From: Alphaproteobacteria bacterium | GTDB taxonomy: Bacteria; Pseudomonadota; Alphaproteobacteria; Bin95 | Direction: 5' to 3' | DNA: 42,239 nucleotides | Assembly: GCA_022827685.1 (NCBI GenBank) | Contig: JAJEIH010000053.1 | Coordinates: 64,056 to 106,294, forward strand | The notes under the pieces: model-generated | Seen by the model: only the letters and a program-made list of their open reading frames with translations | The model's database searches: none | Told to the model about the DNA's origin: nothing | Shown: positions 17,324 to 24,399 of the stretch, in pieces | Layout: each line of letters begins with the position of its first letter | Position numbering within the stretch: position 1 is the stretch's first letter | Program-made: the position numbers and the translations under genes

Positions 17324-18159
17324 CAGTCCAGCCGGTAGCCCTGCCGGCGCAGGAAGGCGCCGAAATCCTCGCGCTCGGTGTGCGAGACCTGCCGCGCCTT
17401 GTCCTCGGACCAGCCGTAGAAGGCGGCCTCGCCGTAGCGGTCCAGGTCGCGCTGCTTGTCCGCCGGAATGCTGTAAACCGCGTCGCGGCGCCGGTCATAG
17501 GCGTCGATGCCGGCGGCCAGCTTGTCGTCGTCATAGCGGTCGGTATGGACCGTGACCGAGGGCGGCACCCGCATGGAGATGTAGCCCTGGGCCGCCGGCC
17601 AGCCGACGCAGAGCCCGGCGACCGGGAACACCCATTCGGGCAGGCCCAGCAGTTCGCCGATCCGGAAGGAATGGTTGCGCACGACGCTGATCGGGCAGCA
17701 GCCGAGCCCCATCGCCTCCGCCGAGAGGATGAAGGTCTGCATGGCGAGCGCGGTATCGACAGCGGGGTTGAAGGCGGCGTCCAGATGGTCGTTGGCGAAG
17801 GGCTTGCCGCGCAACTCGCAGATGCGCCTGATCCGCCGCCCGTCGCCGCACCACACCATGAACACCGGCGCCGTGCCGATCCACGGCATGCCCGGGATGA
17901 GCGCCGCAACCTCCGCCCGGAGCGCCGGGTCGGCAACGCGCACGACCGACGCCTGCTGGAGGTCGGACTTGGCGCTTGCGGAGAAGGCGCAGGCGAACAG
18001 CAGGTCCAGCATGTCCTCCGGGACCGGCCGGTCGGCGTAGCGGCGGTGGGTGCGTCGGTCGAGGATCGCCGCGAGCGGGCCTTCGGCCGGCAGGCCGGCG
18101 CCGCCGGGCGTCTCGGGGCCGTAACGCTTCGTTACCAGGTCGGCCAGGGTATCGGGCAT
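17323..18159 (-). CDS. Nitroreductase family protein
   Basis: This 278-residue protein belongs to the FMN-dependent nitroreductase superfamily. The FMN-binding RRTHRRYADRPVPEDML region is at about residues 31-48. A SASAKSDLQ stretch follows, and the GLGCCPISVVRNH motif lies at about residues 152-164. It reduces nitro groups, quinones or related acceptors with NAD(P)H. It is longer than the 200-220 residue norm, with a C-terminal extension to TEREDFGAFLRRQGYRLD. It is the first gene of a two-gene unit with the MFS transporter. An AT-rich stretch at 18225-18260 with a TAATAT box on the minus strand may hold its promoter, though I see no good -35 match. Confidence 0.88.
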   Translation of the reverse strand: MPDTLADLVTKRYGPETPGGAGLPAEGPLAAILDRRTHRRYADRPVPEDMLDLLFACAFSASAKSDLQQASVVRVADPALRAEVAALIPGMPWIGTAPVFMVWCGDGRRIRRICELRGKPFANDHLDAAFNPAVDTALAMQTFILSAEAMGLGCCPISVVRNHSFRIGELLGLPEWVFPVAGLCVGWPAAQGYISMRVPPSVTVHTDRYDDDKLAAGIDAYDRRRDAVYSIPADKQRDLDRYGEAAFYGWSEDKARQVSHTEREDFGAFLRRQGYRLD

Positions 18160-18316
18160 CGGTTTCCTCTCCGAATCGCGCCGGGACCGAGCCTACGCCT
18201 CCCCGACTCCCGGCGGAAGGCGCGGGGAAATATTACCTTTTGTTCATAATTGCAGAATTAATTCCAGATCGAAGCCCGATCCGGGGAAACCTGTGTTAGT
18301 ATAGGGCGAGAGGAAG

Positions 18317-18340
18317 GAAGCGGCGTCCGGAGGCCGCTTC
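18317..18340 (+). promoter_or_regulatory. Perfect 8-bp hairpin in the structured leader
   Basis: Bases 18317-18324 (GAAGCGGC) pair with 18333-18340, enclosing an 8-nt loop. No T-run follows on either side, so it is unlikely to be a terminator. It is the first of three stems in this intergenic stretch. Confidence 0.5.
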
Positions 18341-18384
18341 GTTTCGCGCCGGTGTGGAAAAGTCCCTGAGAAGCTGACGGGAGA

Positions 18385-18422
18385 CGTGCGCCCTCTGCCT
18401 CGCGCGCGCAATCAGGCGCACG
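18385..18422 (+). promoter_or_regulatory. Perfect 8-bp stem with 22-nt loop in the leader
   Basis: Bases 18385-18392 (CGTGCGCC) pair with 18415-18422. The segment just before it has some likeness to the box of cobalamin riboswitches but lacks the other conserved parts. I see it as a structured element of unknown role. Confidence 0.45.
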
Positions 18423-18492
18423 AGCCGCGCCGCCGCGATACGCGCGCCGGCACGCGCGCAGGCGCCCGCGCAGGATACGCGCGAATCAGGGT

Positions 18493-18520
18493 CCCGCCGC
18501 TCCGGTAGCCGGTCGGCGGG
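18493..18520 (+). promoter_or_regulatory. Two-tier hairpin in the leader
   Basis: An outer 7-bp stem (CCCGCCG with CGGCGGG) encloses an inner 4-bp stem CCGG-TAG-CCGG. It lies 37 nt before the small open frame at 18557. No U-tract follows. The nested pairing is stronger than expected for random GC-rich sequence, but a comparative test is needed. Confidence 0.5.
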
Positions 18521-18556
18521 GAGAACGGAACGAAGAGGGTTCGAAAGGAGAGACTT

Positions 18557-18682
18557 ATGCCGAAGACGCACAGCCGGGGAAACGGAACGGAATACCGGGA
18601 GCACCGGCCCGAAACGACAACTCCATGCCCGAAACGATCACAGGATATGCGCTGCACACATGCAAATCATGACACCGCATGA
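18557..18682 (+). CDS. Possible 41-residue ORF with a strong ribosome site
   Basis: An ATG with AAGGAG six bases upstream opens 41 codons, ending inside the CATGAC repeat. The product is hydrophilic, basic and Thr/His-rich, and resembles nothing I know. Codon use is not clearly that of a protein gene. It could be a leader peptide of the structured region or chance. Confidence is low. Confidence 0.25.
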   Translation: MPKTHSRGNGTEYREHRPETTTPCPKRSQDMRCTHANHDTA

Positions 18683-18703
18683 CGGAACATGACATTCCAT
18701 GAC
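18668..18703 (+). repeat. Four CATGAC units at exact 10-bp spacing
   Basis: CATGAC occurs at 18668, 18678, 18688 and 18698, one helical turn apart, each followed by a four-base variable spacer. It lies 136 nt upstream of the glutathione transferase start. A three-unit copy, sharing a 20-bp identical core, lies at 41986-42011 on the other strand. This looks like a cooperative operator or iteron-like binding site. The binding protein is unknown. Confidence 0.75.
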
Positions 18704-18838
18704 ACATCGCGAGGGGGCGCGGAGCGCGGCGTGGGCGGCGGCGGGCGAACGCGGGCGCATGCAATCCGCGTCCGGGGGTGGTAAACCGTCCGTCTCCGGT
18801 TTTCCCGCACACCCGATGCCCGTTTGAAGGACAACGAC

Positions 18839-19714
18839 ATGACCGACGCCTCCGCCTACGAACCGCCGAAAGTCTGGACCTGGGAGCAGGAAAGCGGCGG
18901 CCGCTTCGCCTCGATCAACCGCCCCGTCGCCGGAGCCACGCATGACCAGGAGCTGCCGCGCGGCAAACACCCGCTGCAGCTCTACTCCCTGGCCACGCCC
19001 AACGGCGTGAAAGTGACGGTGATGCTGGAGGAGTTGCTGGCGGCCGGACACAGCGGTGCGGAATACGACGCCTATGTCATCAGGATCGGCGACGGCGAGC
19101 AGTTCGGCTCCGGCTTCGTTGCCATCAACCCGAACTCGAAAATCCCGGCGCTGGTGGACCACTCCACGCCCGAGCCGACGCGCGTGTTCGAATCGGGCGC
19201 GATCCTGCTTTATCTCGCGGAGAAGTTCGGCGCCTTCCTTCCCGAAGACCCCTCGGAACGGGCGGAGTGCTTCTCCTGGCTGTTCTGGCAGATGGGCTCC
19301 GCGCCTTATCTCGGCGGCGGCTTCGGCCATTTCTACGCCTATGCGCCGAGCAAGCAGCAATACCCGATCGACCGCTACACCATGGAGGTGAAGCGCCAGC
19401 TCGACGTGCTCGACAGGCAGCTCGCCGAAACGCGCTATGTGGCGGGCGGCGACTACACCATCGCCGACATGGCGATCTGGCCCTGGTACGGCGTGCTGAC
19501 GACGGACGCGCTTTACGGCGCCGCCGAATTCCTCGCCGTGCAGGACTACAGGAATGTCGTGCGCTGGTACGACGAGATCGCGGCCCGGGACGCCGTCATC
19601 CGGGGGCGGAAGGTCAACCGGATCAGGGGCCCTCTCGAGGACCAGCTGCATGAGCGCCACGACGCCGCCGACTTCGAACTGCGCACCCAGGACAAGCTGG
19701 AGGCGGCGGAATAG
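18839..19714 (+). CDS. yghU: Glutathione-dependent disulfide-bond oxidoreductase, YghU type
   Basis: This 291-residue protein belongs to the Nu-class glutathione transferases. The N-terminal extension (residues 1-40) precedes a thioredoxin-fold domain with LYSLATPNGVKVTVMLEEL, where YghU proteins use a Thr-Pro-Asn element to bind glutathione. INPNSKIPALVD with the cis-Pro and FESGAILLYLAEKFG complete the glutathione site. A helical C-terminal domain follows (YVAGGDYTIADMAIWPW). Length is close to E. coli YghU (288). It probably reduces disulphides or organic hydroperoxides with glutathione in the cytoplasm. ATG 18839 has AAGGA about 8 nt upstream; TTG 18824 is less likely. The CATGAC repeat upstream may regulate it. 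Confidence 0.93.
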   Translation: MTDASAYEPPKVWTWEQESGGRFASINRPVAGATHDQELPRGKHPLQLYSLATPNGVKVTVMLEELLAAGHSGAEYDAYVIRIGDGEQFGSGFVAINPNSKIPALVDHSTPEPTRVFESGAILLYLAEKFGAFLPEDPSERAECFSWLFWQMGSAPYLGGGFGHFYAYAPSKQQYPIDRYTMEVKRQLDVLDRQLAETRYVAGGDYTIADMAIWPWYGVLTTDALYGAAEFLAVQDYRNVVRWYDEIAARDAVIRGRKVNRIRGPLEDQLHERHDAADFELRTQDKLEAAE

Positions 19715-19831
19715 GCGTGGGGCCTTCCGCTCCGTCCGGCGCGGGCGGCGGTTGCGCGGCCCGTCGTTTCGGGGCACGGTTCCGGGGTCCGTGGGGCGCC
19801 CCGCGCACCCCCGCCGCAATGGGTCCTGGCC

Positions 19832-21031
19832 ATGCCTGAAGCCGCTCCGCCGCTTGCCGGCGTCAAGGTCGTCGATATCTCCAACTTCCTCGCCGGCCCC
19901 GTTTCCACGATGTTCCTGGCCGATTTCGGCGCCGAGGTCGTCAAGATCGAACGCCCGGACACCGGCGACGAGTTGCGCTTCTGGGGCAACGACAAGGACG
20001 GCGTCGGGCTGATGTTCAAGCTGGTGAACCGCAACAAGCGCTCGGTCACCGCGGACCTGCGCACGCCGCTCGGCGTCGAGATCGTCAAGCGCCTGGTCGC
20101 GGACGCCGACATCGTGGTCGAGAACTACCGCAAGGGCACGCTGGAGCGCTGGGGCCTCGGCTACGACGTGCTGAGCGAAATCAATCCGGGCCTCATCATG
20201 GTGCGGCTGACCGGCTTCGGCCAGACCGGCCCCAACAGCCACCGGCCGGGCTTCGGCACGCTGGCCGAGGGCTATTCCGGATATGCCTACATCACCGGCT
20301 ATGCCGACCGGCCGCCGCTGCTGCCCGGCTTCGGCCTCGCCGACGAGAGCTCGGGCCTGATGGGCGCCTTCCTCGCCATGGTGGCGCTCCAGGAGAAGCG
20401 CCGGTCGGGCAAGGGGCAGGTCGTGGACTTCGCGATCTACGAACCGCTCTTCACCCTGCTCGGCCCGCAGGTGGTGGACTTCGACCAGCTCGGCATCGTG
20501 CAGGAGCGCAATGGCAGCCGCCTGCCCTTCACCGCGCCGCGCAACACCTACCGGACGAAGGACGACAAGTGGGTCTCGATCTCGGGCAGCGCGCAATCCA
20601 CCTTCGAGCGCATGTGCGAGGCGCTGGAGGTGCCGGAGCTTGTCCATGACGAGCGGTTCCTCGACAACCGGCTCCGCATCCAGAACGCGCCGGCGCTCGA
20701 CGAGGCGCTCCAGGCGGCGATGCTGCGCTTCGACCGCGACGACCTGCTCGCGCTCTTCGACCGGTTCGATGCGGCCGCCGCGCCCTGCAACAGCATTGCG
20801 GAGATTTTCGAGGACCCGCACTACAAGGCGCGGGAGAACATCGTCGCGGTCGAGGACGGGGAACTTGGCGGGCCGATCCGGATGCAGAACGTGGTCGGCA
20901 AGTTTTCGCGCACGCCGGGCGGGATCCGCCATGCCGGGCCGAAGCTCGGGGCCGACAATCGGGCTGTCCTCGTGGAACGGCTCGGCTTCGACGAGGTGGA
21001 GTTGCGCGCGGCCGGCCTGCCGCTGGACTGA
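19832..21031 (+). CDS. CaiB/BaiF family CoA transferase
   Basis: This 399-residue family III CoA transferase is a distant paralogue of the gene at 12979-14178. Shared features are GVKVVDISNFLAGP, FGAEVVKIERP, the NRNKRSVTADLRTPLG segment, VENYRKGTLERWGLG, GFGQTGPNSHRPGFGTL and PRNTYRTKDDKWVSISGS. It is followed 36 nt later by an HMG-CoA lyase-like gene on the same strand. The order resembles acid activation followed by carbon-carbon cleavage. The acid is not known. Confidence 0.92.
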   Translation: MPEAAPPLAGVKVVDISNFLAGPVSTMFLADFGAEVVKIERPDTGDELRFWGNDKDGVGLMFKLVNRNKRSVTADLRTPLGVEIVKRLVADADIVVENYRKGTLERWGLGYDVLSEINPGLIMVRLTGFGQTGPNSHRPGFGTLAEGYSGYAYITGYADRPPLLPGFGLADESSGLMGAFLAMVALQEKRRSGKGQVVDFAIYEPLFTLLGPQVVDFDQLGIVQERNGSRLPFTAPRNTYRTKDDKWVSISGSAQSTFERMCEALEVPELVHDERFLDNRLRIQNAPALDEALQAAMLRFDRDDLLALFDRFDAAAAPCNSIAEIFEDPHYKARENIVAVEDGELGGPIRMQNVVGKFSRTPGGIRHAGPKLGADNRAVLVERLGFDEVELRAAGLPLD

Positions 21032-21067
21032 GCCGGCGGCCGGAAGAGGGGCTGAGGGAGGAAGGAC

Positions 21068-21979
21068 ATGCTGGCGCTGCCCGAACGGGTGACCGTGGTC
21101 GAGGTGGGCCCGCGCGACGGCCTGCAGTCGCTCGGCCGCTGGATCGAGACCGACGTCAAGGTCCGGATGATCGACCGGCTGACCGATGCCGGCTTTCCCG
21201 TCATCGAGATCACCAGCTTCGCCAGCCCCCGCTATGTGCCGATGCTGACGGACGCCGAGGAGGTCGTCTCGCGGGTGAAGCGGCGCGAGGGCACCGTCTA
21301 TCGCGCGCTCGTGCCGAACAAGCGCGGCGCGCTCCGCGCCGTCGAGACCGATATCGACGAGATACTCGGCCTCATGACGGTGAGCGGCACCTACATGGCG
21401 AAGAACCAGAACATGACGGTGGACGAGGCGATCCGGGCGGGCGGGGACTGCTTCCGCGTCGCCGACGAGGCCGGCCGGGCCTTCATCATGGCTCTCGGCA
21501 TGTCGCTCTACTGCCCCTATGAGGGCGTCATCGCGCCGGAGCGCACGCTCGATTGCGTGGACCGGCTGCGCAACCTGGGCGTGCGGCGCTTCTATCTCGC
21601 CGGCAGCACCGGCATGGAGGAGCCGCGACAGGTGGGCACGCTCTTCCGCATGGCGCTCGACCGCTTCCCGGACTGCGAGTTCGGCTTCCATGTCCACGAG
21701 AAGCGGGGCTGGGCGCAGGCGAATGTGATGGCGGCGCTGGATGCGGGCGTCGCGATGGTCGAGGGGTCGATCTGCGGCATCGGCGGCGGCATCGCCTTTC
21801 CCGGCGACTACGGGTCGGTCGGCAACCTGCCGACGGAGGATATCGTGAGTTTCCTGAACGCCTTGGGCGTCGATTGCGGCGTCGGCACGGGCGAGGCGGT
21901 GGAAGCCGCGCGGGACGTTGCGGGAATGACCGAAATTCCCCTCGCCAGCCGCGCGGGCAACATGCCGGAGCTGTCCTGA
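21068..21979 (+). CDS. HMG-CoA lyase-like protein lacking the signature Cys
   Basis: This 303-residue protein belongs to the HMGL-like TIM-barrel family. It has VEVGPRDGLQ with the catalytic Arg-Asp near the start, ITSFASPRYVPMLTDA, and the metal-binding GFHVHEKRGWAQAN. In true hydroxymethylglutaryl-CoA lyases the catalytic-loop motif is GLGGCPYA. Here residues 237-245 read GIGGGIAFP, so the Cys position (241) is Gly. A Cys at 236 just before may or may not replace it. The protein may therefore be a related aldol-type lyase acting on a different CoA ester. It sits between a CoA-transferase gene and an FAD oxidoreductase gene, all co-directional. Confidence 0.85.
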   Translation: MLALPERVTVVEVGPRDGLQSLGRWIETDVKVRMIDRLTDAGFPVIEITSFASPRYVPMLTDAEEVVSRVKRREGTVYRALVPNKRGALRAVETDIDEILGLMTVSGTYMAKNQNMTVDEAIRAGGDCFRVADEAGRAFIMALGMSLYCPYEGVIAPERTLDCVDRLRNLGVRRFYLAGSTGMEEPRQVGTLFRMALDRFPDCEFGFHVHEKRGWAQANVMAALDAGVAMVEGSICGIGGGIAFPGDYGSVGNLPTEDIVSFLNALGVDCGVGTGEAVEAARDVAGMTEIPLASRAGNMPELS

Positions 21980-22001
21980 ACGCCGGCCCCGCCGGGCGGT
22001 C

Positions 22002-23114
22002 ATGGCGGGCGGTATGAGGGTGCTGATCTGCGGCGGCGGCGTTATCGGGACGTCGCTTGCCTATTTCCTGAGCCTTCGCGGCGTGGAGGCGCTCGTCGTC
22101 GAGCGGGCGGGCGTCGCCAACGCCGCTTCCGGCAAGTCGGGCGGGTTCCTCGCGCGCGACTGGTGCGACGGCTCCCCCCTGGAAGCGCTGGCGCGCCGGG
22201 GCTTCGACCTGCATGCGGAACTGGCGGGGAGCCTCGGCCGCGACTGGGGGTATCGACGGGTCGAGACGCTCGGCGTCGTCGCGAGCGCCCGGCGGGATGT
22301 CGGCCGGTTCAGGCGCCTGCCCTCTCCCGACTGGCTGGCCGGCGGCAGCGCCGTGCATGGAAAGCTCGGGAGCCCCGACACGACGGCGCAGATCCATCCG
22401 GCGGCCTTCACCGAGGCGATGATGGCGAGCGCCGCCGAGCGCGGCGCGCGGCTGATCGAGGGATGCGTCCGGGATATCGCGCTCGCGCCGGACGGCGTGC
22501 GCGCGGCGGGCGCGGTCATCAACGGGACGGAAGTGTCCGCCGACGCCGTCGTCGTCGCCATGGGCCCGTGGTCGCTGCTGGCCTGCCGCTGGCTTCCGCT
22601 GCCCGCCGTTTACGGCATCAAGGGGCACAGTCTCGTCTTCGACTACGAGCCCTCTCCGGTCTCGCTGTTCGTCGAACTGGAAACCCGGGACGGAGAGACG
22701 GCCACTCCCGAGATCAATCCGCGGCCGGACGGCACCACCTATGTCTGCGGCCTGTCGGGCGAACACGCCCTGCCGGTCGATCCGGCCGACGTGCTGCCCG
22801 AGGCCGGCGCCTGCGCGCGGCTGCGGCGGATGACGGCGGGCGTCGCGCCCGCTCTGGCGGCCTCCAGGGTCCTGGCGGAGCAGGCCTGCTTCCGGCCGGT
22901 CACCGCGGACGGCCTGCCCCTGATCGGGCCGGTCCCGGGCATCGCCGGCGCCTATGTGGCGACCGGCCACAGCGTCTGGGGCATGCTCAACGCCCCGTCG
23001 ACGGGCGAGGCGCTGGCGGCGCTGATCGCCGGCGATGCGAATGGCGGGGTGGACCTGCGGCCATACGATCCGGCCAGGCTGGAACGGCTCGATCCCGAAG
23101 CCCTGGTTTCATGA
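22002..23114 (+). CDS. FAD-dependent amine/amino-acid oxidoreductase (DAO family)
   Basis: This 370-residue flavoenzyme is of the D-amino-acid/glycine oxidase fold. The FAD-binding LICGGGVIGTSLAYFLSLRG motif is near the N-terminus, followed by a KSGGFLARDW segment. Near the C-terminus, FRPVTADGLPLIGPVPGIAGAYVATGHSVWGM closes the flavin site. It would oxidise an amino acid or imine-like substrate and pass electrons to oxygen or quinone. ATG 22002 and ATG 22014 are both possible starts; the second begins exactly at the flavin strand. It is in a co-directional run with a CoA lyase and a mandelate racemase-like gene. Confidence 0.88.
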   Translation: MAGGMRVLICGGGVIGTSLAYFLSLRGVEALVVERAGVANAASGKSGGFLARDWCDGSPLEALARRGFDLHAELAGSLGRDWGYRRVETLGVVASARRDVGRFRRLPSPDWLAGGSAVHGKLGSPDTTAQIHPAAFTEAMMASAAERGARLIEGCVRDIALAPDGVRAAGAVINGTEVSADAVVVAMGPWSLLACRWLPLPAVYGIKGHSLVFDYEPSPVSLFVELETRDGETATPEINPRPDGTTYVCGLSGEHALPVDPADVLPEAGACARLRRMTAGVAPALAASRVLAEQACFRPVTADGLPLIGPVPGIAGAYVATGHSVWGMLNAPSTGEALAALIAGDANGGVDLRPYDPARLERLDPEALVS

Positions 23115-23208
23115 CCCCCGTGGCGCGAGAGTTGCCGTCGAATGCCCGTGTAAACCGTGCCATAGTCGCCCAGGAGGGCCGCAGAGGGAAAAGAAGGGGG
23201 CAAGGCCG

Positions 23209-24384
23209 ATGAAGATCCGGGGATTCGAGAACCTGCATGTGGACGCCGGCTGGCGGAACATCTCCTTCCTGAAGATCACGACCGACGAAGGCCTGGTCGG
23301 CTGGTCGGAATACAATGAGAGCTATGGCAGCCGGGGCCTGAGCGCCGTCATCGCCGCGCTCGGCGAGACGCTCGTCGGGGCCGACCCGCGCCCGGTCGAG
23401 CGGATCGGCGCCATGCTCTACGCCCAGACCCGCCAGGCGCCGGGCGGCATGAACGCCCAGGCCATCGCCGCCATCGAGAACGCGCTGCTGGACATCAAGG
23501 CGAAGGCGCTCGGCGTGCCGGTCTATGAGCTGTTCGGCGGGCCGGTGCGCGACCGCTTCCGGCTCTACTGGTCGCATTGCGGCACCTACCTGGTGAACCA
23601 TGCGGAGGTGATCGGCGAGCAGCCGCTGCGGAGCCTCGACGATGTGGAGGCGCTTGGCGCGCGGGTGCGTGAGCGCGGCTTCACCGCGCTCAAGTGCAAC
23701 ATGTACCGCTTCGACGGCTCCGAGCCCTATGTCTACATGCCGGGCTTCGCCCGCTCGGTCGGCGACCGGCCGGAGCTCAACCTTTCCCGCGAAACGGTGC
23801 GAGCGCTCCGCAACCAGATCTCGGCCTTCCAGGAGGGCAGCGGCGGGCGGGTCGACATCCTGGTGGACCTCAATTTCAACTTCCGCACCGACAGCTACAT
23901 GGCGCTCGCCCGCGCGCTCGACGATCTCGGCCTCTACTGGATCGAGATCGACAATTACGACCCGGAGGGACTGGCCATGATCCGCCGGTCGGTTGAAACG
24001 CCCATCGCGTCCTGCGAGTCGCTGTACGGGCGGCGCCAGTTCCGGCCCTTCCTGGAACGCTATTCCATGGATGCGGCCATCATCGACGTGCCCTGGAACG
24101 GCTTCAGCGAAAGCCTCAAGATCGCCGCCATGTGCGACGCCTGGGAGGTCAATATCGCGCCGCACAACTTCTACGGCCATCTCTCGACGCTGATGAGCGC
24201 GCATCTCTGCGCGACCGTGCCGAACTTCCGCATCATGGAAATCGACATCGACGACGTGCCGTGGAAGGACGACCTTGTGACGGTGCCGCCCCGGATCGAG
24301 AACGGCGAGCTCATTCTGCCGACGGGCCCCGGCTGGGGCGCGGAGGTCAACGAAGACGCCGTCCGCGCTCACCCGCCGAAATAA
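23209..24384 (+). CDS. Mandelate racemase/muconate lactonizing enzyme family (enolase superfamily)
   Basis: This 391-residue enzyme has an N-terminal capping domain and a C-terminal barrel. Catalytic and metal-binding elements are visible: a Lys-containing ALKCNMY strand, the metal-ligand strands VDLNFNFRTD, YWIEIDNYDP and ASCESLYG, and IAPHNFYGHL with a His at the general-base position of mandelate-racemase members. Acid-sugar dehydratases and racemases share this set. Many related proteins act on sugar acids, which would fit the neighbouring acid-metabolism genes, but the substrate is not deducible. ATG 23209 was chosen because the frame upstream is the tail of another gene. It ends 15 nt from the convergent GMC oxidoreductase gene. 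Confidence 0.9.
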   Translation: MKIRGFENLHVDAGWRNISFLKITTDEGLVGWSEYNESYGSRGLSAVIAALGETLVGADPRPVERIGAMLYAQTRQAPGGMNAQAIAAIENALLDIKAKALGVPVYELFGGPVRDRFRLYWSHCGTYLVNHAEVIGEQPLRSLDDVEALGARVRERGFTALKCNMYRFDGSEPYVYMPGFARSVGDRPELNLSRETVRALRNQISAFQEGSGGRVDILVDLNFNFRTDSYMALARALDDLGLYWIEIDNYDPEGLAMIRRSVETPIASCESLYGRRQFRPFLERYSMDAAIIDVPWNGFSESLKIAAMCDAWEVNIAPHNFYGHLSTLMSAHLCATVPNFRIMEIDIDDVPWKDDLVTVPPRIENGELILPTGPGWGAEVNEDAVRAHPPK

Positions 24385-24399
24385 GGCGGCCCGGGGGGC

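Larger units (their letters stand above)
18160..18838. other. 679-nt intergenic region with GC hairpins and a repeat
   Basis: No protein gene is convincing here. The left end is AT-rich and is the likely promoter region for the minus-strand nitroreductase unit. From 18300 to 18530 the plus strand can form three perfect GC-rich stems: 18317-18340, 18385-18422 and 18493-18520. A strong ribosome site (AAGGAG) and a 41-codon open frame follow at 18557. A 10-bp-period CATGAC repeat lies at 18668-18703. A weak hairpin at 18783-18802 precedes the glutathione transferase gene. The pattern suggests a structured RNA leader or small RNA of unknown type. I could not match it to a known riboswitch. Confidence 0.6.

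Noticed and set aside
16029-17936. Long minus-strand frame of 635 codons across the MFS and nitroreductase genes
   Set aside because: It is a GC-rich shadow frame with Arg/Ala-rich, low-complexity translation. The true genes are in other frames and carry family motifs.
18311-18330. SRP-RNA-like GGAAGGAAGC segment
   Set aside because: The CCGGAAGG tetraloop stem and the flanking symmetric loop of SRP RNA are absent. The segment folds instead as a simple hairpin.
18345-18422. Cobalamin-box-like GGGAGAC...TGCGCC and CTGAGA in the 18.3 kb leader
   Set aside because: The similarity is limited to a few bases. The rest of the cobalamin and TPP consensus is missing.
18296-18604. 102-codon minus-strand frame across the structured leader
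   Set aside because: Arg/Ala-rich translation, no ribosome site or domain. It overlaps the GC-rich hairpins that explain the open frame.
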